From a virus, in the IMG/VR virus record IMGVR_UViG_3300036770_005635, positions 1 through 30,995 of that record: a DNA stretch of 30,995 nucleotides; one strand, written 5' to 3'. Shown here piece by piece: positions 21,633 through 29,679 of this stretch; the stretch's first letter is position 1; each line of letters opens with the position of its first letter. Made by a program: the position numbers and the translations under genes. The notes under the pieces are model-generated. The model did no database searches and was not told the origin of the DNA. It worked only from the letters and a program-made list of their open reading frames with translations.

Positions 21633-21955
21633 TTAAATTAAAATTAATAAAATTTAGTTTTTTAGAATCTTACGGTAGAGGTACTAATTCTGACCCTAAA
21701 TACGATTGGGGTGTGTTAAAAAAAAGTATTACAGAAAATGGGTGGTGTCCTTCTAAATTTGGTTACATCACAATTAGTAAAGATAGTTACTGTATTAACG
21801 GGCATCATAGAGTAGTTTTGTTGAAGGAGATGTATGGAGAAGATTTTAAAGTAGAGGTTATTAGATTAAAATATAACTATAAAAAAATATTTTTAAAAAA
21901 CCTATTAAAAGATTTGATTAAATTTAATTTTAAAAGAAAAAAATGGTACCTGTAA
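21623..21955 (+). CDS. ParB-like (Srx-fold) domain protein
   Basis: A 110-residue protein starting from GTG 21623, ten bases inside the glycosyltransferase gene. The core GYITISKDSYCINGHHRVVL followed by LKEMYG fits the ParB/sulfiredoxin fold, with the NGHHR motif at residues 59-63 in the nucleotide-binding position (ParB proteins have GxxR or GEHR here). Such stand-alone domains in phages and modification clusters are often nucleotide-dependent enzymes rather than segregation proteins. The overlap with both neighbours implies joint function. Confidence 0.72.
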   Translation: MDLIKLKLIKFSFLESYGRGTNSDPKYDWGVLKKSITENGWCPSKFGYITISKDSYCINGHHRVVLLKEMYGEDFKVEVIRLKYNYKKIFLKNLLKDLIKFNFKRKKWYL

Positions 21956-22530
21956 AAATAGTAAAAATTTTTGATGAAAAGGAGTGTGAGTCAATAGTAA
22001 AAGACTTTGAAAAAAATAGAGAGTTTATAAAAATTTCCACCAACCACGGTGTTGAGAGGATAAGTTCCTATGAAATAAACATAAAAAATTTGTCAAAACC
22101 CATCGCTGATTTAATACAGGAAAAAATTAATACTGTTATAAAACCTATAACAGGTGGAAAAACTGGGATGGTTTTCGGTGTAAGATATTCTTTAGATACA
22201 AAAAATTACATGTCAGCACATCACGATTGTAACTCTTACAGTTGTGTGGTTAAATTAAATGAAGATTATAAAGGTGGTGGAACTTATTTTCCCTTAAGTG
22301 GTGAAGTGTTAAACCCTAAAGAGGTAGGTTGTGGTTTATTATTTAAAGCTGACACAATTATGTCATATCATGAGGCATTTCCAATAACCGAAGGTATTAG
22401 ATATGTTTTAGTTATTAGAATGGAAAATAAAAATTTAATAAATCTAATTTTAAAGGCCTATTTTTTAAGTTTTGTAGATAAGTTCATTCAAAAATTTAAA
22501 AAAAGATTTTATAAAAAACCCCTTCTGTAA
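21943..22530 (+). CDS. 2-oxoglutarate/Fe(II)-dependent oxygenase (prolyl/lysyl hydroxylase type)
   Basis: A 195-residue protein with the full 2OG-Fe(II) facial triad: His93 and Asp95 (SAHHDCNSYS) and His143 (MSYHEAFP), plus Arg153 (TEGIRYVLVIRM) for 2-oxoglutarate. GGGTYFP between them is typical of the prolyl-4-hydroxylase branch. The last 35 residues are basic and hydrophobic, possibly membrane-associated. It overlaps the ParB-like gene by 13 bases. Together with the glycosyltransferase it could hydroxylate and then glycosylate one target, protein or other; this is inferred. Confidence 0.85.
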   Translation: MVPVKIVKIFDEKECESIVKDFEKNREFIKISTNHGVERISSYEINIKNLSKPIADLIQEKINTVIKPITGGKTGMVFGVRYSLDTKNYMSAHHDCNSYSCVVKLNEDYKGGGTYFPLSGEVLNPKEVGCGLLFKADTIMSYHEAFPITEGIRYVLVIRMENKNLINLILKAYFLSFVDKFIQKFKKRFYKKPLL

Positions 22531-22540
22531 AGGGGTTTTT
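22514..22540. terminator. Bidirectional rho-independent terminator
   Basis: CCCCTT (22519-22524) pairs with AAGGGG (22530-22535), with A and T runs outside. It separates the plus-strand oxygenase operon from the convergent sigma-factor operon. Confidence 0.86.
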
Positions 22541-22542
22541 CT

Positions 22543-23367
22543 TTATTTATAAACAAATTCAAATAAATTCTGACTTTTATTTCTCAACTTACGAAGGGCT
22601 TTTTCTTTAATTTGACGGATTCGTTCTTTGGTCAAACCATAGTCCTCACCAATTTCTTCAAGAGTTAATGGTGTTCCACCCAAACCAAAATAAAGTTCTA
22701 TTATTTGTCTTTCTCTTGGTGATAGGACTGAAAGAGTTTTTTCTAATTCATTTTTTAACATTTCGTTAGGTCTTTCCATGGACTCATCAGGTTTAACAAA
22801 TGAATTATCTTCAATAACGTCAATAATCTCATCACCGTCTTCATTTATAGTTTCATTTAAAGACGTACAAAATGGTTGGTTTAATCCGGTCATGTCCATA
22901 TCGGCCTCTGTCGGTTTACGTCCGTGTTTTTGTTCAAAAGCTGAAATATCTTTTTTCAGTTTTGTCATATGGTTTGTTACATTAACTGGTAAACGTACTG
23001 TTCTGGCGTGGTCATTTAATGACTGTATTATGGATTGTTTAATCCACCAAACTGCATAAGATATAAATCTAAAACCACGTTCAGGATCAAATTTTTGAGC
23101 AGCTTTTATCAAACCCAAATTACCTTCTGCTATCAAATCTGCTAAAGGAATCCCTTGGTTTTGGTATTCTTTTGCCACAGAAATAACAAACCTTAGATTT
23201 GATTTTATTAGTTTTTCAGTAGCTTTAACGTCACCTTCTTTAACTTTTTTAGCTAAGACAATTTCTTCTTCAGCCGTAATCATATCCAGCTTTCTAACGT
23301 CTTTAAGGTACATTGAAATGCTTTCTTCTGAAGTGTCGATAAATCTTTTTGTGTTTACTGTGCTCAT
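22543..23367 (-). CDS. Sigma-70 family RNA polymerase sigma factor, host-like
   Basis: A 274-residue protein with region 1.2 (MYLKDVRKLDMITAEEEIVL), region 2 (LRFVISVAKEYQNQGIPLAD, then GFRFISYAVWWIKQSIIQSL, the -10 recognition helix), an RPVN-type linker (TVRLPVNVTNHM), region 3 and region 4 with the -35 helix-turn-helix (LTLEEIGEDYGLTKERIRQI). It resembles the primary sigma of Bacteroidota far more than the divergent T4 late sigma gp55. It could redirect host RNA polymerase to TAnnTTTG-type promoters or compete with host sigma. It is the last gene of the operon starting at about 25047. Confidence 0.92.
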   Translation of the reverse strand: MSTVNTKRFIDTSEESISMYLKDVRKLDMITAEEEIVLAKKVKEGDVKATEKLIKSNLRFVISVAKEYQNQGIPLADLIAEGNLGLIKAAQKFDPERGFRFISYAVWWIKQSIIQSLNDHARTVRLPVNVTNHMTKLKKDISAFEQKHGRKPTEADMDMTGLNQPFCTSLNETINEDGDEIIDVIEDNSFVKPDESMERPNEMLKNELEKTLSVLSPRERQIIELYFGLGGTPLTLEEIGEDYGLTKERIRQIKEKALRKLRNKSQNLFEFVYK

Positions 23368-23376
23368 ATATAACTT

Positions 23377-23739
23377 TTATTTTGTTTTGTTTCCGAAAAT
23401 TAAACCACTATTTTTTGTCACTTTTTTTATTTCTTCTTTTGGTTCTTTTACATTTTTATTAATTTTAGGTTTTTTTTGTTTACTTTCAATTTCTTTTTTC
23501 TTTATTAAATAAAAATCACCGTTCATAGTGTAAGGTAAATTTTTTACATTTTCCCAAAGATTACAAATATAATCTTTTTTTGAGTTGGAATCAACGCCCT
23601 CGTATTTGTTTATTTGATCTACTATCTGATTTGCCATCGCTTTTACAATATCAGTTATTAGTTTCTCAGGTACTTGGGTGTCGTACCAATTTACTCTTTT
23701 ACCTTTTGTTAATATTTTTTCATACTCATTATATAACAT
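23377..23739 (-). CDS. Hypothetical protein
   Basis: A 120-residue protein. The N-terminal two-thirds are helical (EYEKILTKGKRVNWYDTQVP, ITDIVKAMANQIVDQINKYE) and the last third is a Lys-rich disordered tail. It lies between the sigma gene (9-base gap) and the nucleotidyltransferase, whose stop it overlaps by one base. No known family. Confidence 0.6.
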   Translation of the reverse strand: MLYNEYEKILTKGKRVNWYDTQVPEKLITDIVKAMANQIVDQINKYEGVDSNSKKDYICNLWENVKNLPYTMNGDFYLIKKKEIESKQKKPKINKNVKEPKEEIKKVTKNSGLIFGNKTK

Positions 23740-24371
23740 TAATAACTATAGTTCTTTGTAGGCTTACGGAACTTCATTTGTGAATCCGTATTATTTTTTT
23801 CTGACAAACCATTTTTAAGTCTGGCACTTCTTTTTTTAAGAACCCATCCCTCATACATATCGATTTGTATTATTTTTTGATATATTGTGTTAAAATTTTC
23901 ATAAAAAGATTTAACAATGTAAACGTCATCGGTAATTTTATTTATGTAACCATCATATTCTGTTGATTCAAAAAGAATGTTTAACAACTTTATTCTTTCA
24001 TCAAAAGACATTCCTACTGTCTGAATACCGTTGTAAACCAACACATCAAAGATAACTAATTTATGGTTAAAGGCCTCATTTTTTGAATTAATTTTTGCCT
24101 TGTTCATGTACTCACCGTTAAGAACAAACCAACCTTTACCCCTATGTAAGGATAAAAGTTCTTTGTTACCCATCTTAACATTCATTAAAGGGTTACTGTG
24201 ACGATTATAAATATGGATTTCAGTTCCATTTGTGAAGATTGTAATATTGGAACCATTTAATTTTGGTTGTCCCACCCATTGCCCTGTATCATATTTGGTT
24301 AACTCGGAAGATGGTAAGTTAATTTCGGGACGGGGTGGGTATATGTATCGATACTTGTTATAAGGAATCAT
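23739..24371 (-). CDS. RNA/DNA-ligase-family nucleotidyltransferase (RNA ligase-like)
   Basis: The product has about 210 residues from ATG 24371. The covalent nucleotidyltransferase motifs are in order: motif I KLNG (GQPKLNGSNI, near residue 37), motif III FVLNGEYM, motif IIIa LVIFDVLVYNG, motif IV YEGWVLKK and motif V MKFRKPTK. This is the catalytic core of ATP-dependent RNA and DNA ligases. The protein stops after motif V, with no C-terminal OB or RNA-ligase-specific domain, so it is a minimal form. RNA ligation is favoured by size and phage context, but DNA ligation or capping-type activity cannot be excluded. Confidence 0.82.
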   Translation of the reverse strand: MIPYNKYRYIYPPRPEINLPSSELTKYDTGQWVGQPKLNGSNITIFTNGTEIHIYNRHSNPLMNVKMGNKELLSLHRGKGWFVLNGEYMNKAKINSKNEAFNHKLVIFDVLVYNGIQTVGMSFDERIKLLNILFESTEYDGYINKITDDVYIVKSFYENFNTIYQKIIQIDMYEGWVLKKRSARLKNGLSEKNNTDSQMKFRKPTKNYSY

Positions 24372-24388
24372 CGACACAAATGTAACAC

Positions 24389-24883
24389 TTATTTTTTCTT
24401 TGGCAAAGATTTTTCTCTTTTTTCAAAAGACTCTTCTTTACGTTTCATCTCTTCTTCTGTATAACGAACATCTTCAGGGACAAAATAATTCCACTGTTCT
24501 AAAGGTTTTAGAGGACGTAAAGTATCCATCAATTCATGTGTGTAGGGTCTAACTATACCATGAACATTAAATTTTTTACCATTACGACTATTTCTTACCA
24601 CTGGAACTGGTGTTGTCCATTTACCTTCATTATCCCAAAATTCAATAATTTTACCAATTATTAAAGGGTATGGTTCATTTGATCTACAAATTACTTTATC
24701 ACCTATTTTAAAGTTGTAACCCTGTATTTCACAATTTTCTTTTGGTTCATACTTTTTGGGTTTTTTACCTTTTTTTTTGTCTAAAATTATTTTAGCAAAA
24801 GCCTCTTTTGATTCTTCTGTTATTTCTAGTTTTTTTTCCCTTTTAAAAGGGTTTTTAAAAAAATTTTTTAAATCCAATTTCAT
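24389..24883 (-). CDS. Hypothetical protein with SH3-like core
   Basis: A 164-residue protein with basic, disordered ends. The middle (about 50-115) reads FKIGDKVICRSNEPYPLIIG, then KIIEFWDNEGKW, then VVRNSRNGKKFNVHGIVRPY, a beta-rich pattern like small SH3/KOW-type domains. It lies 17 bases before the ligase-like gene, and its start overlaps the stop of a tiny membrane protein (ATGA). Function unknown. Confidence 0.6.
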   Translation of the reverse strand: MKLDLKNFFKNPFKREKKLEITEESKEAFAKIILDKKKGKKPKKYEPKENCEIQGYNFKIGDKVICRSNEPYPLIIGKIIEFWDNEGKWTTPVPVVRNSRNGKKFNVHGIVRPYTHELMDTLRPLKPLEQWNYFVPEDVRYTEEEMKRKEESFEKREKSLPKKK

Positions 24884-25047
24884 TTTTTAAATTTAGTGTA
24901 AAACAAATGTATAGGCCATGTTACAACGACAAACATTGATCCTAACATATTATATTCCTGTATGTTATTTTTTTTTATAATGTAATATAACCAACCAATA
25001 CCTAATGTTAGGTATATTGCCCATAAAATAAACAATAGGAAAATCAT
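24880..25047 (-). CDS. Very small membrane protein
   Basis: A 55-residue frame from ATG 25047 to a TGA that overlaps the next start codon (ATGA). It has two hydrophobic stretches (FLLFILWAIYLTLGIGWLYY and MFVVVTWPIHLFY) around a short polar loop (KKNNIQEYN). The hydrophobic pattern and the tight overlap support a real gene. Function unknown. Confidence 0.6.
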   Translation of the reverse strand: MIFLLFILWAIYLTLGIGWLYYIIKKNNIQEYNMLGSMFVVVTWPIHLFYTKFKK

Positions 25048-25048
25048 A

Positions 25049-25516
25049 TCAATTTTTATTTAAAATTTGTATTTCTTTTTCTGTTAAACAATTTCTATCA
25101 TAATTATAACGAGATAATTTATCTAAAATCTCATCTATAGAGTCGTATTCTTCAATTTTAGGTACAATCTCTTCTTCTTTTATTTTAGTTTTTACAGAAG
25201 TTTTTGTTAACCCCCATTTTTCTTCTAAAATAGAATCCATTGTTTTTTGAACTTCAGGGAAAATACCCATATAATATTTTGGGGGTAGGTTCACTCCGTA
25301 GCTGTCAACATCTGTGATATCAAAAATCATGATAGCTGGTCTATGAGCCATTTTTTCGTGAATTTCGGCTGCTGTATAAGGACTATAAAAAGTACAAATA
25401 AACATACCTTTACCATCAACATAGTTAACACCAGTATCACCATCGGCGATAAAATTTAAATCTTTCTCAATACCGTTCGCGGTACCAAGTATAATAATCA
25501 TAAATCTTTTGTTCAT
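25049..25516 (-). CDS. Hypothetical protein
   Basis: A 155-residue protein starting from ATG 25516 (MNKRFMIIILG); an upstream in-frame TTG at 25549 is less likely. The N-terminal 100 residues alternate strands and helices (ADGDTGVNYVDGKGMFICTF, RPAIMIFDITDVDSYGVNLP) as in a small alpha/beta fold, followed by a charged linker and a C-terminal helix pair. It lies downstream of the gp46 gene in the same direction. Family not recognised. Confidence 0.65.
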   Translation of the reverse strand: MNKRFMIIILGTANGIEKDLNFIADGDTGVNYVDGKGMFICTFYSPYTAAEIHEKMAHRPAIMIFDITDVDSYGVNLPPKYYMGIFPEVQKTMDSILEEKWGLTKTSVKTKIKEEEIVPKIEEYDSIDEILDKLSRYNYDRNCLTEKEIQILNKN

Positions 25517-25558
25517 AGTTGTTGTTTTTATTATAAATATCTCTAACAAATGTAATCA

Positions 25559-27934
25559 TTATTTTGACATAGTCAAAGAAGAGATGTTATTTACTTTCTC
25601 AATCATAATAACATTGTTAGACCAATCTTTTACTAACGGATTGTGTGTAATTAAAAAGATGTTATCAAACATTTCCGAACACTTTTGAAAGAAGTTACCG
25701 ACTAACTCTAAGTTTTCATTCGCCACCTTACCCAACACTTCGTCAAATACAATAATATTTGGTTTTGGTAATGAACTAATTCTTGATAAAACAACTCTTA
25801 ATGCTAAAGAACCTAAAGTTTTTTCAAGTCCTGAACCTTCTGTTAATAAATAACTAATAGTCTGACCGTTTTCATCCTCTTTTTCCAACATAAAATCAAC
25901 TTCTTGTTTAGCATTAATATCAACAGTTAATTTAAAATTAGATGAATCTGAAAGTAACCTTTCTAACTCAGAGTTTAATAAAGGCATCACATTCTTCATA
26001 ATCAATTTGGTGATTCCGTTCTTACCAACCATTCTTGTATAAATTTCAAAGATGATTTTAACCTCCTCTTCAACTTTAATGGTTTTAATTAACTCTTTAT
26101 TTTTGGTGATGGAGTCTTCCGCTCTTTCAATATCAGATTTGTTTCTTTGAATTCTAGAAACATAACCATCACGTTCTCTGTTAAGTCTATCTAACTTGGC
26201 ATTATAACCTAAAATCTTAGAATCTAAATCTTTATTCTTTTCGATGTTACCAATATTGTCCTCGTACTTTTTCTTTAAATCTTTTTTCTCTTTAAGTTGA
26301 AGTCTAAGGTTTTCAATTTCAAGTTCAATCTTATCTATCATGATAGATTTTCTATCGTATTCATCAACCCTTTCTTTAATCTTATCAAGTTTTTCAATTT
26401 CAACTTTAGCCTCTTCAATTTCTTGGTTTAAATCATTAATATTTTTAACTAATTCCTCTAACGTCAACTTGTTACTAGCAATTTCTTCAGAATGGTCAAC
26501 ATCTTTTAATGGTTGTTTACAAAGAGAACAAAACTCACCTTCTTCCAAGTTTTTAATTAAGTCTTGTACAGCATCTTTTTTAATACTTTTATGTGATTTA
26601 GCAATATTCAAATCACTTAATTGTTGCTTCCATTCTTTGTGGGTTTGACCATCATATTCTACTTCCGTTAATTTATCAAACTCGTCTTTTAAGATGTCAT
26701 ACTTTTCTTTAGATTTTTTACCCTTTTCAGTTATTGCATCAATTTCCCTATCAATATCTTCAGGTCTTAATCTAATGATTTCAGTATCAATAACAATTTT
26801 TTGGGATAGTAGGGTATCTTTAATACCACTTGTATCAGATATTTCAACTTTTAATTCATCCAATTTACCGTTACAAAAAGTGTTGTCATCATTTAAATCT
26901 TTAATCTTAACCGTTAAATCATTAATTTCTTTGGTTAAATCACCAGAGTTGTATTGGTCAGATTTAAGATTTTTAGCCCAAGTAGATTTTAATTCCTTAA
27001 CAATTTCTTCTTTTTGTTCAATAACTTCTAACCCAATAAATTTAGATAGTAGTCTACCTTTTTGAGTCGGTAATGTGTGTATTAATTCTTCAAGATTGTC
27101 TGAGGTTGCAATAATTGTTAATAAAAAATCATCAACATCTCCAATTGATTTTCTAATGAATTCGTCTGTTTCTCTACGTTGTTCACCCTCTAGATTCTGT
27201 ATAGAACCATCAACTAATACTTTTTGAAAATTTAAATCGGTTTTTACATTATAACCATCTTCATTTTTCTTTTTACTACGAGTTAAAGTTCTTTCAATAA
27301 TGTAATCACCACCATCAATATTAATCTTACCTTTAACCCTAACTGTATTAACATCCCTAAATTTATTAAAAACTTGTGCAGCAACTTTTGTTCTAGTAGT
27401 TTCATTAAAGAATAAAAACAATAATAAATCAACAGATAAAGCTGTTTTACCACCTTGATTTGCCGGATTTGAAGAAATAGTTGTTATACCTCTTAAACCG
27501 TCGAATGAGAGTTTATTACCATCACCGTAAGATAAAAAGTTATCCCACTCAAGTTCTTTAATGTACCAATTACGGTAACGATATTCAATATCACGGACTT
27601 GTTTTAATTTGTCATTAACTTTATCGTCAAGACGTATTAACCTTTCCCAATCAATTTCAATCTTATTACCATCTAACCACTCTTTAAATAACTTTCGTTG
27701 GTAGTTACTGTCCATAACGTTATCTGCTATAGACATTTCTACTTGGCCGTGAGTAGTATCTTGTTTTTTAGGTTTAAAGATTACCTGTACTTTACTAACA
27801 GCATATTTTTCAGCGATATATTGTTCAATTCTTTTAACCCTGTCTTTTGTATATTCTACAGGATCACCTTCCCAAATCACCCTTACTGTTGCCTTTGCGG
27901 GTATTGAAACTTTTTCTTTTGTTTTAGTTGTCAT
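25559..27934 (-). CDS. gp46: Recombination endonuclease subunit gp46 (SbcC/Rad50-like ATPase)
   Basis: A 791-residue SMC-type ATPase. Residues 1 to about 118 are an extra N-terminal region (begins MTTKTKEKVSIPAKATVRVI). The ATPase head starts WYIKELEWDNFLSYG, with the Walker A region SNPANQGGKTAL near residue 160. Long coiled-coil arms meet at a zinc hook CSLC near 468. The signature GSGLEKTLGSLALRVVLS is near 705 and Walker B IIVFDEVLG near 730. With gp47 it resects DNA ends for phage recombination and recombination-dependent replication. Walker A is unusual: Pro stands where the first Gly of GxxxxGKT is expected. T4 gp46 lacks the N-terminal extension. Confidence 0.92.
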   Translation of the reverse strand: MTTKTKEKVSIPAKATVRVIWEGDPVEYTKDRVKRIEQYIAEKYAVSKVQVIFKPKKQDTTHGQVEMSIADNVMDSNYQRKLFKEWLDGNKIEIDWERLIRLDDKVNDKLKQVRDIEYRYRNWYIKELEWDNFLSYGDGNKLSFDGLRGITTISSNPANQGGKTALSVDLLLFLFFNETTRTKVAAQVFNKFRDVNTVRVKGKINIDGGDYIIERTLTRSKKKNEDGYNVKTDLNFQKVLVDGSIQNLEGEQRRETDEFIRKSIGDVDDFLLTIIATSDNLEELIHTLPTQKGRLLSKFIGLEVIEQKEEIVKELKSTWAKNLKSDQYNSGDLTKEINDLTVKIKDLNDDNTFCNGKLDELKVEISDTSGIKDTLLSQKIVIDTEIIRLRPEDIDREIDAITEKGKKSKEKYDILKDEFDKLTEVEYDGQTHKEWKQQLSDLNIAKSHKSIKKDAVQDLIKNLEEGEFCSLCKQPLKDVDHSEEIASNKLTLEELVKNINDLNQEIEEAKVEIEKLDKIKERVDEYDRKSIMIDKIELEIENLRLQLKEKKDLKKKYEDNIGNIEKNKDLDSKILGYNAKLDRLNRERDGYVSRIQRNKSDIERAEDSITKNKELIKTIKVEEEVKIIFEIYTRMVGKNGITKLIMKNVMPLLNSELERLLSDSSNFKLTVDINAKQEVDFMLEKEDENGQTISYLLTEGSGLEKTLGSLALRVVLSRISSLPKPNIIVFDEVLGKVANENLELVGNFFQKCSEMFDNIFLITHNPLVKDWSNNVIMIEKVNNISSLTMSK

Positions 27935-28179
27935 TTAATAAAATTATGTTTTAAAATATTTTTTTGATATATGCCGGTTTCAATTCCTACATGTTCATTA
28001 TTTTCAAAAATGTGTGTAGCCAAATTTTCTATCCTTTTTAGAACATTATCTGGATGTTCTGTACTACCGTATCTTACGTCAGGAGTGTCTATACTAGTCA
28101 ATATAGCCACAGCTGAAAGTAAAAGTTTACCCTCATCTGTGGTCGTATCTATATCAGATATGTTATTAAAATTTTTCAC
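27931..28179 (-). CDS. Small hypothetical protein between gp47 and gp46
   Basis: An 82-residue protein from GTG 28179, which overlaps the stop of the coiled-coil gene (GTGA), and ending four bases inside gp46. It is acidic, with helices LLLSAVAILTSI and NVLKRIENLATHIFENN. No known family; its place implies translation coupled to the recombination genes. Confidence 0.62.
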   Translation of the reverse strand: MKNFNNISDIDTTTDEGKLLLSAVAILTSIDTPDVRYGSTEHPDNVLKRIENLATHIFENNEHVGIETGIYQKNILKHNFIK

Positions 28180-28844
28180 TCTCCGTATAAATTTTTATTA
28201 TCTCTTTCATCTTTAGGAATCCAATTAATAGAACTTTTTGGTTTATCACCAAAAGGATTGTCTTGGTCTTTTCTAGCTTTATTTCGGTTTCTTTCAACTT
28301 CTAATAAAGCCTTTAAATTATTTATTTCATCATATAACCTATTTAAACCACTGTTAGAAGTTTTTATTTTTTCTAACTCTAAATCTTTTTCTAATAAAGA
28401 AACTTTGTTTGTTAAATCTTTTTCCCTGTCACTAATTTGTTTTAAATTATCATTTTTAGAATCTTCCAATTCTTTTTCCAAGTTTTCAATCTTTACAACC
28501 AATTCTTTGATTTGTGAATCATCAGTGATAATTTTTTCCACAATTTTTTCAACAGGTACTTCTTTGATAACTTCTATTATTTTTTCAATTGGTTTCTCAA
28601 TAATTTTCTCAATAATCTTTTCAACAGGGACCTCAACTTCTTTAATAACCTCAACTTCTTTAATAACCTCTTTCTCTATAATTTGAGGTGGTAAAGGTGA
28701 GGTACCGTATTTTTCAACAGCAAAGCCTTGTTTAATTAAATTGATTGTAAAAGAATCAATATTGGTAATGTCATTGATACGACAATAATCCCAAATTTCA
28801 TCTTTTAAAGCCTGTGGTACGTCCACTATATTTTTTTGACTCAT
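28176..28844 (-). CDS. Repeat and coiled-coil protein in the gp47-gp46 operon
   Basis: A 222-residue protein. The first about 50 residues form a small helical domain (VDVPQALKDEIWDYCRINDI). Residues about 58-110 are degenerate repeats of Ile/Val with Glu/Lys (EVIKEVEVPVEKIIEKIIEK and variants). A classical coiled coil follows (IENLEKELEDSKNDNLKQIS to about 195), then a short basic tail. KEVEV-type repeats are known from extended fibrous segments in bacterial and phage proteins. It starts four bases inside gp47 and leads into gp46 through a small gene. Its role, perhaps a spacer or tether, is unknown. Confidence 0.65.
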   Translation of the reverse strand: MSQKNIVDVPQALKDEIWDYCRINDITNIDSFTINLIKQGFAVEKYGTSPLPPQIIEKEVIKEVEVIKEVEVPVEKIIEKIIEKPIEKIIEVIKEVPVEKIVEKIITDDSQIKELVVKIENLEKELEDSKNDNLKQISDREKDLTNKVSLLEKDLELEKIKTSNSGLNRLYDEINNLKALLEVERNRNKARKDQDNPFGDKPKSSINWIPKDERDNKNLYGE

Positions 28845-29632
28845 ATTACTAATCTTTCAGATTCAGTTTCAATATCTTCAATAGATTTTATTTTAAATGT
28901 ATAGAAGCCGTAGTCATTAGTTAATTTTTTTAATTCATGTTTTTTGGTTTCTAAGTCCCAAATAACATACCCATGATTATAGGGATCTTCACCAAAATCT
29001 TGTTGAATCATAGAGGAAGGCATTACGATAGGTGTTTTACGATGGTTCATGACTTGGTACTTATGGATATCACCACACATTACCAAATCACATCCTTCAA
29101 AGATAGAAATGTCTTTACCATCCTCAAATTCAAATCCAACAGCGGTTTTTAACCCAACCAAAGGATCGTGATACAAACCAATATAAGTTTTTTCATCACC
29201 ATAAAATTCTTTTGCCTCTTCAATATTAGGTCTTTCTGAACCTTCCATATGACCGTAAACACACCAAACAACATTTTCATCAACATAACAACCCGTATGT
29301 TTTAAAAATAAAATATTAGGGTTATCCATAGTAGAGATAATTGGTGATAAGGCATCCATTCTATCTAAATTGTTCGCTAAGAAATCATGATTACCCAAGG
29401 TTATAACAGTTTTAGCAATCTTAGAACAGTTATTTAAAAAAGTTGTAACCATATAAATAAGTTCGGGCGTCATCTGATTCTTAGAGTGAACTAAGTCACC
29501 GACAATAACTATTCTATCAGGCTGGTGTTCCTGACATTCTTTATAGAACTTTTCAAATTGTTCAGTATATTCTTCATGTCTTTTAAAAAGACGAAGGTGA
29601 ATATCTGCTGTATGTATAACCTTTTGTATCAT
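28841..29632 (-). CDS. gp47: Recombination endonuclease subunit gp47 (SbcD/Mre11-like)
   Basis: A 263-residue metallophosphoesterase nuclease with the motifs in order: HTADIHLRLF at the start, VGDLVHSKN, LGNHDFLANN, VYGHMEGSE, IGLYHDPLVG and CGDIHKYQ. These are the di-manganese ligands of Mre11/SbcD. It pairs with gp46 to process DNA ends. It is shorter than T4 gp47 (about 339 residues), with little beyond the nuclease core, so the C-terminal Rad50-binding part is reduced. It is first in its operon. Confidence 0.92.
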   Translation of the reverse strand: MIQKVIHTADIHLRLFKRHEEYTEQFEKFYKECQEHQPDRIVIVGDLVHSKNQMTPELIYMVTTFLNNCSKIAKTVITLGNHDFLANNLDRMDALSPIISTMDNPNILFLKHTGCYVDENVVWCVYGHMEGSERPNIEEAKEFYGDEKTYIGLYHDPLVGLKTAVGFEFEDGKDISIFEGCDLVMCGDIHKYQVMNHRKTPIVMPSSMIQQDFGEDPYNHGYVIWDLETKKHELKKLTNDYGFYTFKIKSIEDIETESERLVI

Positions 29633-29679
29633 ATTTATTTATATATTTGTAATAATAAACTTTTTAAAATTGGTTGTAA

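Noticed and set aside
7728-29643. TATAAATA sequences resembling T4 late promoters at 7728-7735 (-), 11142-11149 (-), 20039-20046 (-), 20700-20707 (+) and 29636-29643 (-)
   Set aside because: At this base composition the 8-mer is expected about a dozen times by chance in the window, more in AT-rich gaps, and some copies lie too close to the start codon. Not listed as promoters.
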